DNA of 64,000 nucleotides, taken from Parageobacillus thermantarcticus (GTDB lineage Bacteria; Bacillota; Bacilli; Bacillales; Anoxybacillaceae). A program made the position numbers and the translations under genes. Location: contig NZ_FOJS01000008.1 in the NCBI RefSeq assembly GCF_900111865.1, positions 1 through 64,000 of the forward strand, given 5' to 3'. Of this stretch, positions 8,211-15,984 are shown piece after piece (positions within the stretch are counted from its first letter, which is position 1; every line of letters starts with the position of its first letter). The notes beneath the pieces were generated by a model. It did no database searches. It saw only the letters and a program-made list of their open reading frames with translations, and was not told the origin of the DNA.

Positions 8211-9622
8211 TACTTCTTCAACCATTCCGTATGGAATACCCCTTCTTTATCGACACGTTCATACGTGTGCGCGCCAAAGTAGTCGCGCTGCGCTTGGATT
8301 AAATTGGCCGGCAATGTTTCCATCCGGTAGCTGTCATAATACGCTAATGCGCTGGAGAACGCTGGAACTGGAATGCCGCGCATGACGGCGACCGCAATAA
8401 TTTCGCGCAACGCTTCTTGATAATTTTCGACAATTTCTTTGAAATAAGGGTCTAATAATAAGTTTGGCAGCTGTGGATCGCGATCGTACGCCTCTTTAAT
8501 TTTTTGCAAAAACTGCGCGCGAATGATGCAGCCGCCGCGGAAAATCATTGCGATATCGCCGTATTGCAAATTCCAGTTATATTCATCAGACGCTGCTTTC
8601 ATTTGCGCAAAACCTTGTGCATACGAGCAAATTTTACTCATGTAAAGCGCGCGGCGCACCGCTTCGATAAAGTGATCGCGATCACCTTCAAACGGCTTCA
8701 CCGCAGGGCCGGAAAGAAGCTTGCTTGCTTTGACGCGTTCGTCCTTCATTGCCGAAATAAAGCGGGCAAACACCGATTCCGTAATGATCGGAAGCGGCAC
8801 TCCTAAGTCAAGCGCATTTTGGCTTGTCCATTTTCCCGTTCCTTTTTGCCCCGCTTTGTCCAAAATAACGTCGACAAGCGGTTTGCCTGTCTCTTCATCG
8901 ATTTTCGTGAAAATATCTGCGGTAATTTCGATTAAATAGCTGTTTAATTCGCCTTTATTCCATTCGGCAAACACTTCGTGCAATTCTTGAGCGTTTAGGC
9001 CGAGCACATGCTTCAATAAGAAATACGCTTCGGCAATAAGCTGCATATCGCCGTATTCAATGCCGTTATGCACCATTTTCACATAATGCCCAGCACCATC
9101 TGGACCGATATATGTCGTGCACGGCTCGCCGTTGACTTTCGCGGCAATCGCTTCAAAAATTGGACGAACAAGTTCATGCGCTTCTTTTTGGCCGCCCGGC
9201 ATGATCGACGGCCCCTTCAGCGCTCCTTCTTCGCCGCCGGAAACACCCGTGCCGATAAAGTGAATGCCAAGTTCGGCCAATTCTTTGTTGCGGCGCTGCG
9301 TATCTTTGAAGTACGTATTGCCACCATCGATTAAAATATCACCTTTTTCCAAATGCGGCTTTAATTGTTCGATCGTTGCATCCGTCGGCGCGCCCGCTTT
9401 CACCATCAACAAAATTTTTCGCGGTTTTTCGAGCGCATTCACAAACTCTTCGATGCTATATGTACCGACGATATTTTTTCCTTTCGCTTCCTTTAAAAAT
9501 TCGTCCGTCTTTTCCCGGGAACGGTTATACACGGCAACTGAATAGCCCTTGCTTTCAATGTTTAACGCAAGGTTTTTTCCCATTACTGCTAATCCAATGA
9601 CGCCAATTTGTTGTTTTGCCAT
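8210..9622 (-). CDS. gndA: 6-phosphogluconate dehydrogenase, decarboxylating
   Basis: This 470-residue enzyme converts 6-phosphogluconate to ribulose-5-phosphate and CO2, producing NADPH. The N-terminal Rossmann motif is [13 protein letters not shown]. The catalytic region includes VSGGEEGAL and the Lys and Asn in [15 protein letters not shown]. The C-terminal domain has the IWRGGCII-like IFRGGCIIR segment. Length and start ([10 protein letters not shown]) match NADP-type GndA of Bacillus. It pairs functionally with convergent zwf; the lactonase gene between the two steps is not in this window. Confidence 0.95.
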   Translation of the reverse strand: MAKQQIGVIGLAVMGKNLALNIESKGYSVAVYNRSREKTDEFLKEAKGKNIVGTYSIEEFVNALEKPRKILLMVKAGAPTDATIEQLKPHLEKGDILIDGGNTYFKDTQRRNKELAELGIHFIGTGVSGGEEGALKGPSIMPGGQKEAHELVRPIFEAIAAKVNGEPCTTYIGPDGAGHYVKMVHNGIEYGDMQLIAEAYFLLKHVLGLNAQELHEVFAEWNKGELNSYLIEITADIFTKIDEETGKPLVDVILDKAGQKGTGKWTSQNALDLGVPLPIITESVFARFISAMKDERVKASKLLSGPAVKPFEGDRDHFIEAVRRALYMSKICSYAQGFAQMKAASDEYNWNLQYGDIAMIFRGGCIIRAQFLQKIKEAYDRDPQLPNLLLDPYFKEIVENYQEALREIIAVAVMRGIPVPAFSSALAYYDSYRMETLPANLIQAQRDYFGAHTYERVDKEGVFHTEWLKK

Positions 9623-9792
9623 CGCTAAACGTTCCTTTCTATACTTTATATTGTTTGTTCATGAAAGAACATACCATAGTTCATTTTACCATATCAAGTT
9701 TTGAATTACATTTAAAGCAAATTAGAAAGGATTTCCTAAGTAAGATAAACGATACTTCGTTACATTCCGTGCTGATTTTTTAGATGCGGAAA
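9623..9792. other. Gene-free stretch upstream of gndA
   Basis: This is A/T-rich sequence that should hold the gndA promoter. I see no convincing -35/-10 pair and no gene. The rest of the 9623-9966 gap holds a doubtful 33-codon frame and a terminator, listed separately. Confidence 0.5.
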
Positions 9793-9793
9793 A

Positions 9794-9895
9794 TCATAAT
9801 TTCTTGAATAAGCTGCCTTGCCGCTTCAATGCTGCACCATTTTCCTTTTTATCTGCAAAATCCCAAAAGCTTTTTTGCGACCTTTTGTTATTCAT
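9794..9895 (-). CDS. Possible 33-residue peptide or gene remnant
   Basis: ATG at 9895 opens a 33-residue frame beginning MNNKRSQKSFWDFADKK and ending in LFKKL. It is highly charged and has no known motif. The ribosome site is weak (GGCGGG). It lies just beyond the terminator of the His/Tyr-rich gene, so it would need its own promoter. It could equally be the tail of a lost gene. Confidence 0.28.
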   Translation of the reverse strand: MNNKRSQKSFWDFADKKENGAALKRQGSLFKKL

Positions 9896-9927
9896 TATCC
9901 CGCCAAAATTTCTGCAAAAGTTTCATG

Positions 9928-9959
9928 AATAAAAAAGAGTCCTGAAACCAGGACTCTTT
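9928..9959 (-). terminator. Terminator of the His/Tyr-rich gene
   Basis: The minus strand reads AAAGAGTCCTG, GTTT loop, CAGGACTCTTT, then TTTATT: an 11-bp perfect stem with a T run, 7 bases after the stop codon of the 58-residue gene. Confidence 0.9.
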
Positions 9960-9966
9960 AAGATCC

Positions 9967-10143
9967 TTAATATCCGCCATGTCCGCTGTAGTGATGGCCG
10001 TATGGATAGTGCGGGAAGTGATGATAGTAATGATGATAATACGGATAGTAATGAGAATAATGTGGATAATGATGATAATACGGATAATGATGATACGGGT
10101 AGTATCCGCCAGTCGGATACATTCCAAATTGTCTTTCGTCCAT
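9967..10143 (-). CDS. Short His/Tyr-rich protein, possible spore-coat component
   Basis: This 58-residue gene starts MDERQFGMYPTGGYYPYHHY and continues as PYYHHY-like units to the end. By my count it has 19 tyrosines and 14 histidines and almost no charged residues after position 5. It has a strong ribosome site (AAAGGAGG, 8 bases before ATG 10143) and its own perfect terminator, so it is a real gene despite its size. I do not recognise a named family. The composition and the sporulation-type promoter suggest a spore-coat or outer-layer protein, cross-linkable through tyrosine or metal-binding through histidine. That role is inference. Confidence 0.75.
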   Translation of the reverse strand: MDERQFGMYPTGGYYPYHHYPYYHHYPHYSHYYPYYHHYYHHFPHYPYGHHYSGHGGY

Positions 10144-10214
10144 GTCAAATTCCTCCTTTGATATTTCACGTAATAATGGATTAGGAAACGAACGGAGTTG
10201 GTTTCCTCAATTTC

Positions 10215-10243
10215 TAGGGTATGCGCGGAGGGCGAAAGTGTAT
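10215..10243 (-). promoter_or_regulatory. Candidate mother-cell (sigma-E or sigma-K) promoter
   Basis: On the minus strand CATACCCTA (10215-10223) matches the sigma-K -10 pattern CATAnnnTA exactly and the sigma-E -10 with one mismatch. ATA lies 17 bases upstream at 10241-10243, as expected for sigma-E. It is about 70 bases upstream of the His/Tyr-rich gene. Confidence 0.45.
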
Positions 10244-10268
10244 GGGCGAAAACCTAAATGCAAAAAAA

Positions 10269-10292
10269 CAAAAAAGGCCGCGTACAGCAGCC
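10269..10292 (-). terminator. Terminator after hepT
   Basis: The minus strand has a short stem GGCTGC/GCGGCC (one G-U pair), loop TGTAC, then TTTTTTG. It sits just downstream of the hepT stop codon. Confidence 0.7.
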
Positions 10293-10299
10293 CCTCATC

Positions 10300-10716
10300 T
10301 TATTCCTTTCCTTCTTGTGACAACACTTGCTTCACATACTCCCGAAAATCATCCAGATGTTTTTCAACAATCATTTGAACGATCTGCAAATTGATCGTCT
10401 GATAATCATGAACAGCAATATTGCGAAAACCGACCATTGCTTTCATTTTCCGCATAACCGGTTCTGTAATGATATGATTTTGGCAAAGCAATTCAAACGC
10501 GTCACGGCTCGTTTGTGGAATACCTAATTTTTTTTCCGCCACGATATGCATGGCAATATCGATGCTTGCCTCACACGCCCGTTGTATATTCAAAATAATA
10601 GAGTCTTGTTTTGTATAGTTCTGCAAATTTCTCGGATTGTTATCGTACTCTTCGTTTATTCTTTTAATGCAGCGTTCGATAACACTAATTTTGTTGAGGA
10701 TGACATCGTTACTCAT
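10300..10716 (-). CDS. hepT: HepT-type RNase toxin (DUF86)
   Basis: This 138-residue all-helical protein has the HEPN/HepT catalytic motif Rx4HxY near the C-terminus (RNIAVHDY). HepT toxins are RNases that are silenced when their MntA partner adds AMP to the motif tyrosine. ATG 10716 is chosen: AAGGGG precedes it and ATGAGTAA overlaps the end of mntA by 8 bases, implying translational coupling. The longer ATG frame has no ribosome site. With mntA it forms a complete toxin-antitoxin pair, probably horizontally acquired in this accessory patch. Confidence 0.88.
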   Translation of the reverse strand: MSNDVILNKISVIERCIKRINEEYDNNPRNLQNYTKQDSIILNIQRACEASIDIAMHIVAEKKLGIPQTSRDAFELLCQNHIITEPVMRKMKAMVGFRNIAVHDYQTINLQIVQMIVEKHLDDFREYVKQVLSQEGKE

Positions 10717-11107
10717 ACACCGCGCCCCTTTTTTGAATCTGCTCAAGAATCCCTGCCCGCTCTTCGTTTAACTTCGCATATTCTTTGAGCACTTTCATCT
10801 CAAATCGCGCTTTTTTATGATCATCGGCACAATACAGCACTTTCCCGTTCCCAACAACTTGTGCTTGAAAAACGGTTGTGGCTTCTTTCAAATCAATTAA
10901 ATCAACGTCACAATTCAACATTGCCGCAAGCTCCTCAGCGATCATAAACCGTTCGTAATGACTTAATGTTTGTTCGCTTAAAAAAGCAAGATCGATATCG
11001 CTATCTTGCCTCGCTTGTTGTTGCGCTTGAGAACCGAAAAGATAGATGACATATGGATTTAGTTTTTTTACGAGAAATTGCACAATCGCTTTAAAATCAT
11101 GATTCAT
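10709..11107 (-). CDS. mntA: MntA-type antitoxin nucleotidyltransferase
   Basis: This 132-residue minimal nucleotidyltransferase has the motif GSx10DxD (FGSQAQQQARQDSDIDLAF, about residues 26-44) and a later Asp in CDVDLIDL, the third metal ligand. Family members AMPylate the HepT tyrosine and so neutralise it. ATG 11107 has GGGGAGAG upstream. The C-terminal 40 residues are helical and charged. It is the first gene of the pair, the usual order for MntA/HepT. This mntA is unrelated to the manganese transporter gene of the same name. Confidence 0.86.
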   Translation of the reverse strand: MNHDFKAIVQFLVKKLNPYVIYLFGSQAQQQARQDSDIDLAFLSEQTLSHYERFMIAEELAAMLNCDVDLIDLKEATTVFQAQVVGNGKVLYCADDHKKARFEMKVLKEYAKLNEERAGILEQIQKRGAVYE

Positions 11108-11135
11108 TAGTCTCTCCCCACACTTTATTGTCAAA

Positions 11136-11161
11136 GGAAAAAGCCACTATTATTGGTGACT
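11136..11161 (-). terminator. Possible terminator after cheW
   Basis: The minus strand has AGTCAC/GTGGCT (one G-T pair) around an 8-base loop that contains part of the cheW stop, followed by TTTTTCC. Confidence 0.55.
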
Positions 11162-11608
11162 GTAAATATGCTCTTTTATCGTTTTTGCTTCATCTAAATT
11201 CTCAAATAATTGATTCGGGTCAATTAATGTAATGAGCCGTTCCGGAAGGCTGGCAATGCCGATAAAATAAGGTGTTTGCCGATATGCAAGCATATTCACT
11301 TGCTTGACTGACTCTTCCGGAATATCGAGAATCTCTTTCGCCTCATCGACAATGAACGACACGGAAATATCTTCAGTCGCTGTGACAATAAGCCTCGTCT
11401 TATCCGTTTCTTCAAAAGGTCGCCCATACAGCAGCTTTCGCGTATCAAGCACAGGCACTAATTCGCCGCGAATGCGGACGACTCCGACCATATAATCCGG
11501 CATTTGCGGAACGATAGTCGGCGCCGCCATTTTTTCAATGGAGATGACATGCGCAACCGGTACTGCGTATTGCTCGCGCTCCAGCTGAAAAACGACAAAC
11601 TTGTTCAT
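11150..11608 (-). CDS. CheW-domain chemotaxis coupling protein
   Basis: A single CheW-like SH3-type domain spans all 152 residues (MNKFVVFQLEREQYAVPV, then VVRIRGELVPVLDTR, ending in DPNQLF). CheW couples receptors to the CheA kinase. ATG 11608 has GAGGGG 8 bases upstream; the longer start does not. No other chemotaxis gene is present here, so it is a solitary paralog. Its flanks have a terminator on each side, indicating a single-gene unit. Confidence 0.85.
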   Translation of the reverse strand: MNKFVVFQLEREQYAVPVAHVISIEKMAAPTIVPQMPDYMVGVVRIRGELVPVLDTRKLLYGRPFEETDKTRLIVTATEDISVSFIVDEAKEILDIPEESVKQVNMLAYRQTPYFIGIASLPERLITLIDPNQLFENLDEAKTIKEHIYSHQ

Positions 11609-11640
11609 TCCACCGTCCCCTCTCATCGCCTATTTTTATT

Positions 11641-11672
11641 TATACAAAGGAGCACCCAAACATGGATGCCCC
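11641..11672 (-). terminator. Likely terminator after the M20 peptidase gene
   Basis: The minus strand has a 9-bp stem GGGGCATCC/GGGTGCTCC with two G-T pairs and a 6-base loop, followed by TTTGTATAAAT. It sits 4 bases after the stop codon. Confidence 0.5.
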
Positions 11673-11676
11673 GTTA

Positions 11677-12801
11677 TCATTTTGCCACTTCTTCGACGAT
11701 CGCCACAACCATTTCCGTCAATTTCACAAGTTCGGCAATCGGCATGCGCTCATTCGTTGTATGAATCTCTTCATAACCGACTGCCAAGTTTACTGTCGGA
11801 ATGCCGAAGCCGGCAATCACGTTTGCATCGCTGCCGCCGCCGCTGCGAAGCAATTCGCACGGACGCCCGATTTTGGCTGCGGCGCGTTTCGCGATTTCGA
11901 CAACATGATCGCCGTCGCCGAACTTAAAGCCCGGATACATTACCTCCACATCGACTTCGGCGCGCCCGCCCATTTCTGCCGCAACGGTTTCAAACGCTTC
12001 TTTCATTTTCGCGACTTGCGCTTCCATCTTCTCTGGCACCAACGAGCGCGCTTCTGCCAAAATATCGACGCGGTCGCAAACGATGTTTGTTTGCGTTCCG
12101 CCTTCAAAGCGGCCGATGTTTGCTGTCGTTTCTTCATCAATGCGGCCGAGCGGCATTTTCGCAATCGCTTTGGCGGCGATCGTAATCGCGGAGACCCCTT
12201 TTTCCGGAGCCACGCCGGCATGCGCCGTTTTTCCATGGACGACGACTTTCAACTTCGCCTGCGTCGGCGCGGCGACGACAATGTTGCCAACTTTGCCGTC
12301 ACTATCCAGCGCGTAGCCGAATTTCGCTTGAATCAGCGACGGATCGAGCGCCTTTGCGCCGACGAGTCCGGATTCTTCCCCGACCGTAATAATAAATTGA
12401 ATCGTGCCGTGCGGAATGTTTTGCTCTTTTAAGACGCGAATCGCTTCGAACATCGCCGCTAACCCGGCTTTATCGTCCGCTCCTAAAATCGTCGTTCCAT
12501 CGGTCACGATGTATCCATCTTGAATCGACGGCTTCACTCCTTTTCCCGGAACGACGGTATCCATGTGCGACGTAAAATAAATCGGGTCAACGCCCTCTTT
12601 TGTCGCCTCTAACGTGCAAATCAAATTTCCCGCGCCATGTCCGGTTTTCGCCGCAGCATCGTCTTCGATGACACGAAGGCCAAGCGCTTCGAATTTTTGT
12701 TTTAACACTTTGGCGATGTCGCCTTCATGTTTTGTCTCCGAATCGATTTGCACAAGTTCTAAAAATTCGTCGACTAATCGTTGCTGATTGATCATTTTCA
12801 T
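11677..12801 (-). CDS. yqjE: M20-family metallopeptidase (PepT-like, YqjE type)
   Basis: This 374-residue zinc peptidase of the M20 family resembles tripeptidase T. The metal ligands are visible: TSHMDTV (His-x-Asp, about residue 79), DDKAGLAA with the bridging Asp, the catalytic Glu pair in VGEESGLVGA and a late VGYEEIHTTNERM histidine. The dimerisation domain lies between. B. subtilis YqjE occupies the same place relative to yqjD. Both ATG 12801 and ATG 12795 suit the AGGAGG site. The true substrate is not proven for this subfamily. Confidence 0.88.
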   Translation of the reverse strand: MKMINQQRLVDEFLELVQIDSETKHEGDIAKVLKQKFEALGLRVIEDDAAAKTGHGAGNLICTLEATKEGVDPIYFTSHMDTVVPGKGVKPSIQDGYIVTDGTTILGADDKAGLAAMFEAIRVLKEQNIPHGTIQFIITVGEESGLVGAKALDPSLIQAKFGYALDSDGKVGNIVVAAPTQAKLKVVVHGKTAHAGVAPEKGVSAITIAAKAIAKMPLGRIDEETTANIGRFEGGTQTNIVCDRVDILAEARSLVPEKMEAQVAKMKEAFETVAAEMGGRAEVDVEVMYPGFKFGDGDHVVEIAKRAAAKIGRPCELLRSGGGSDANVIAGFGIPTVNLAVGYEEIHTTNERMPIAELVKLTEMVVAIVEEVAK

Positions 12802-12917
12802 TCTTCCTCCTGCTTATGTACTCATTTAAAAGTATACCCGATCTCGCCAATGATTGCGAAAAATTGTTTTTGAAGATAAAAAGTGAAACTAAATTATGTT
12901 GGGGAGAGGGTTGCCTT

Positions 12918-13046
12918 ATGAACAATACATTTACTGTCACGTCAGCTTTAGGTGATGTGCGAAACGCCAGCCATTCCAACGATGATTCGATTTTCCCCAC
13001 TAAAATGGTCTCTTCGCAAATGAATCAACCCGCCGCCCACAAATAG
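12918..13046 (+). CDS. Possible 42-residue protein of unknown function
   Basis: ATG 12918 follows GGGGAGAGGG by 7 bases and opens a 42-codon frame beginning MNNTFTVTSALGDVRNASHS. There is no membrane segment or motif, and the composition is Ser/Asn-rich. It lies between two divergent-to-it minus-strand genes in a gap of 263 bases. The ribosome site is its main support. It ends 19 bases from the convergent carboxylase gene. Confidence 0.42.
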   Translation: MNNTFTVTSALGDVRNASHSNDDSIFPTKMVSSQMNQPAAHK

Positions 13047-13064
13047 GCAGCGGAGGTCACTGCT

Positions 13065-14615
13065 TTATAGCGGAATATTGCCATGCTTTTTCTTCGGACG
13101 CTCTTCGTGTTTATGGCGGAGCATATCGAGCGCCTGAATGATCTTAATTCTCGTATCGCGCGGATCGATGACATCGTCGACCATACCGTATTTTGCCGCG
13201 ACGTACGGATTCGCAAATTTTTGCCGGTACTCTTCAATTTTTTGCGCCCGCGTTTCTTCTGGATTCGGGCTATTTTCGATTTCACCCGCAAAAATGATGT
13301 TCGCTGCCCCTTGCGGCCCCATCACGGCGATTTCCGCGTTCGGCCACGCGTAAACGACGTCGGCGCCAATCGACTTGCTGTTGAGCGCCACATATGCACC
13401 TCCGTACGCTTTCCGCAATATAACGGTAATTTTCGGGACGGTCGCCTCGGAATACGCGTACAAAATTTTCGCACCGTGGCGGATGATGCCGCCATGCTCC
13501 TGCTTGACGCCTGGGAAAAAGCCGGTGACATCTTCAAACGTAATAAGAGGAATATTAAACGAGTCGCAAAAGCGGATAAACCGGGCCGCTTTATCCGACG
13601 AATCGATATCAAGCCCGCCGGCCATAAATTTCGGCTGGTTGCACACAAGCCCGACGACTTCGCCTTTGACGCGGGCAAAACCGATGACAATATTTTTCGC
13701 GAAATCTTTTTGCACTTCCATGAACGAGCCTTCGTCGACGACTTGTAAAATGACGTTGCGCACGTCATACGGACGGACTGCGTCAATCGGAACCGCGTCG
13801 GCCAAATCCGGCCGGTAATCGTCTTCTTCCGGAATCGGCCCAAACGGCGGTTTTTCTTGATTGTTTTGCGGCAAATAGCTTAATAGCTGCCGCACTTGGT
13901 GAAGCACCTCTTCCTCAGTTGCTCCGGAAAAGTGGGCGTTGCCGCTGATCGTATTATGCACGCGCGCCCCGCCCAAATCTTCGGCGCTAATTTTTTCTCC
14001 CGTCACCGTTTCAATCACTTTCGGCCCAGTAATAAACATTTGGCTCGTCTTTTCAACCATAAATACAAAATCGGTAATCGCCGGTGAATAAACAGCACCG
14101 CCCGCACATGGCCCCATAATGACGGAAATTTGCGGAATGACGCCGGAATAAATGGCATTGCGGTAAAAAATATGCCCATATCCGTCTAACGATAACACTC
14201 CTTCTTGAATGCGCGCGCCACCGGAATCATTCAAGCCGATGACCGGCGCTCCTGTTTTTGCGGCTAAATCCATAATATTGGCGATTTTCTTCGCGTGCAT
14301 TTCTCCAAGCGCGCCGCCGAATACGGTAAAATCTTGGGAAAATACAAATACGGTGCGGCCATTGATTTTCCCGTACCCGGTCACGACGCCGTCTCCCGGT
14401 CCTTTTTTTCCGTCAAGGCCAAAATCGGTGCAGCGATGTTCGATAAACGGATTCAGCTCGACAAACGTCCCTTCATCGAGAAGCAAATCGATGCGCTCGC
14501 GGGCCGTCAGTTTCCCTTTGGCGTGCTGTTTTTCAATTTTATCATCGCCGCCGCCTAGTTCGATTTCACGGCGCCGGTCATACAGTTCATTAATTTTGTC
14601 ATACATATCAGCCAT
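13065..14615 (-). CDS. yqjD: Acyl-CoA carboxylase beta subunit (propionyl-CoA carboxylase type, YqjD)
   Basis: This 516-residue carboxyltransferase has two crotonase-fold halves. The N-half has KGKLTARERIDLLLDEGTF, SGGARIQEG and MGPCAGGAVYSPA; the C-half has ITFEDVTGFFPG and AYGGAYVALNSK. Family members move CO2 from carboxybiotin to propionyl-CoA or run related (de)carboxylations. The biotin carboxylase/carrier partner is not adjacent. ATG 14615 follows GGAGGTG. The 3-base spacing to the epimerase gene upstream shows an operon and favours propionyl-CoA to (S)-methylmalonyl-CoA as the step. Confidence 0.9.
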   Translation of the reverse strand: MADMYDKINELYDRRREIELGGGDDKIEKQHAKGKLTARERIDLLLDEGTFVELNPFIEHRCTDFGLDGKKGPGDGVVTGYGKINGRTVFVFSQDFTVFGGALGEMHAKKIANIMDLAAKTGAPVIGLNDSGGARIQEGVLSLDGYGHIFYRNAIYSGVIPQISVIMGPCAGGAVYSPAITDFVFMVEKTSQMFITGPKVIETVTGEKISAEDLGGARVHNTISGNAHFSGATEEEVLHQVRQLLSYLPQNNQEKPPFGPIPEEDDYRPDLADAVPIDAVRPYDVRNVILQVVDEGSFMEVQKDFAKNIVIGFARVKGEVVGLVCNQPKFMAGGLDIDSSDKAARFIRFCDSFNIPLITFEDVTGFFPGVKQEHGGIIRHGAKILYAYSEATVPKITVILRKAYGGAYVALNSKSIGADVVYAWPNAEIAVMGPQGAANIIFAGEIENSPNPEETRAQKIEEYRQKFANPYVAAKYGMVDDVIDPRDTRIKIIQALDMLRHKHEERPKKKHGNIPL

Positions 14616-14618
14616 CGT

Positions 14619-15035
14619 CTACACCTCCGCATCCTTTCTCTCGCAAAGTTCATACAGAACGCCTCCCGTTGATTTCGGATGCATGAAGGCGACAAGCGCC
14701 CCGCCGGCGCCGCATTTTGGCTCATCTTGAATCATGCGAATTCCTTTTTCTTTTAGCTCGTTGATCCGTTCTTGTATATCGTTCACTCCAAGCGCGATAT
14801 GATGAATCCCTTCGCCGCGTTTTTCAATGAATTTCGCGATCGCGCTTTCCGGCGATGTCGGTTCAAGCAGTTCAATTTTCGTTTCTCCCGCTTTCAAAAA
14901 GGCGACCTTTACTTTTTCCGATTCCACTTCCTCGATGCCAAGCAGCTTTAGCTGCAATATCTCGACGTAAAATGGCAGCGCTTTCTCGATGGACGTAACG
15001 GCAATTCCAACATGGTCTACTTTTTTGACATCCAT
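14619..15035 (-). CDS. mce: Methylmalonyl-CoA epimerase (YqjC)
   Basis: This 138-residue VOC-fold enzyme interconverts (S)- and (R)-methylmalonyl-CoA. Metal ligands fit the family: His in DHVGIAV (residue 7), His in GIHHIALGV and Glu in GGVLYELCE near the end. ATG 15035 is chosen because AAAGGGG lies 7-8 bases upstream; the longer frame from 15119 lacks a site. It links the carboxylase product to the mutase encoded about 6 kb away at 21-25 kb. Confidence 0.92.
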   Translation of the reverse strand: MDVKKVDHVGIAVTSIEKALPFYVEILQLKLLGIEEVESEKVKVAFLKAGETKIELLEPTSPESAIAKFIEKRGEGIHHIALGVNDIQERINELKEKGIRMIQDEPKCGAGGALVAFMHPKSTGGVLYELCERKDAEV

Positions 15036-15204
15036 TGCCCGATCCCCTTTGCTGTAAAATGTTGCGAACATTAAGTATGTTTCGCCATTTCGACAAAAAA
15101 TCCTGCTTTTCTCTTGCAAATGCGGACAAAGTTTTCTCTTGTCTCTCCGTTTCCATCACGATACAATGTTAAACAGGAACTTTGTCCATAAGGGAGGAAC
15201 GGCA

Positions 15205-15300
15205 ATGTCCCGCAAGAAAACGCAAAAATTCGTCGTTTATTTGATGTTGCTCTCTATGTTAATCACAACAATTTTAACAGGTATTAGCATGTGGTTTTAA
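15205..15300 (+). CDS. Prli42-like stressosome membrane miniprotein
   Basis: This 31-residue protein (MSRKKTQKFVVYLMLLSMLI... ending GISMWF) has a basic N-terminal tail and one hydrophobic helix, the pattern of Prli42. In Listeria, Prli42 tethers the stressosome to the membrane and relays oxidative stress to sigma-B. AGGGAGG lies 8 bases before the ATG. It is divergent from mce and stands alone. Recognition rests on the pattern and size, both close to the family as I remember it. Confidence 0.75.
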   Translation: MSRKKTQKFVVYLMLLSMLITTILTGISMWF

Positions 15301-15385
15301 TAAAAAACGGAAGGCGCCAAAAGGTCTTTTAATGCCATATCGGGGCCAAAAAATGCCAGAAACGCCATACGTCTCTATATGTACA

Positions 15386-15424
15386 AAAAGAAAAGGACAA
15401 GCATCTAGTTGGAGCTTGTCCTTT
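15386..15424 (-). terminator. Terminator after the L,D-transpeptidase gene
   Basis: The minus strand has an 11-bp stem AAAGGACAAGC/GCTTGTCCTTT with an 11-base loop, then TTCTTTTTG, immediately after the stop codon. It also faces the end of the Prli42 gene. Confidence 0.85.
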
Positions 15425-15427
15425 CAA

Positions 15428-15931
15428 CTATAGCGCGCCATACCGTTTACCAATCGCAAAAAACGGTTCGTTGCTGCGAACGATGACCACTTTCACGCCA
15501 ATCGGCACTTTTTCATACAACTGCTCGACATCGCGATTGTACATGCGCACACATCCTTGCGACACATATTTTCCAATCGATGATGGGTTATTCGTTCCGT
15601 GAATCCCGTATACGCGTCCGTCCGTTCCTTTCGCGTTAAACCCGATCCACCGCGTTCCAAGCGGATTGTTCGGCGCACCACCTGGGATATTTTTTTTGCG
15701 GTAATACGGATTTTTCGCCTTTACTGTCACTGTAAATAGCCCCTCAGGCGTTAACAATGTATTAACTCCAGTGGCAACGGGGTAGACGGCTTCGATTTTT
15801 CCGCTGCGAATAAACGCAAGTTTATTGACCGCTTTATTGATGATGATAAACGGTTTTGTTTCCGCGTCTGCAGAAGTGGGAATGGATAAAAAAGAAAAAA
15901 GCACTAGCATTGCTGCCAATATCCATCGCAT
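15428..15931 (-). CDS. Secreted L,D-transpeptidase (YkuD domain)
   Basis: This 167-residue protein has a signal peptide (MRWILAAMLVLFSFLSI, cleavage likely after SADA) and a YkuD catalytic domain. The active-site signature is IHGTN...SxGCVRM (residues about 125-145) with the nucleophilic Cys. Such enzymes form 3-3 peptidoglycan crosslinks or anchor proteins, outside the membrane. ATG 15931 follows AAGGGTGAG; the longer frame would disrupt the signal peptide. It lies 53 bases downstream of yqjA and may be cotranscribed. Confidence 0.88.
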   Translation of the reverse strand: MRWILAAMLVLFSFLSIPTSADAETKPFIIINKAVNKLAFIRSGKIEAVYPVATGVNTLLTPEGLFTVTVKAKNPYYRKKNIPGGAPNNPLGTRWIGFNAKGTDGRVYGIHGTNNPSSIGKYVSQGCVRMYNRDVEQLYEKVPIGVKVVIVRSNEPFFAIGKRYGAL

Positions 15932-15984
15932 CACTCTCACCCTTTGCTTTTTCTTTGTTATAGTGTGAAGCAAAAGGGTGAAGA

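Noticed and set aside
10002-10169. Repeated-looking ATGATGATAATACGG units resembling a repeat array
   Set aside because: They are the reverse of His/Tyr codons in the 58-residue gene, not CRISPR or tandem repeat DNA.
10709-11107. Manganese transporter MntA because mntR is in the same window
   Set aside because: This protein is a nucleotidyltransferase antitoxin; the shared name is coincidental and it is over 50 kb from mntR.
11662-12432. Long 256-codon plus-strand frame
   Set aside because: It is a mirror of the M20 peptidase gene, rich in Arg/His/Phe, with no ribosome site.
13083-13748. 221-codon plus-strand frame
   Set aside because: Antisense shadow of the carboxyltransferase gene.
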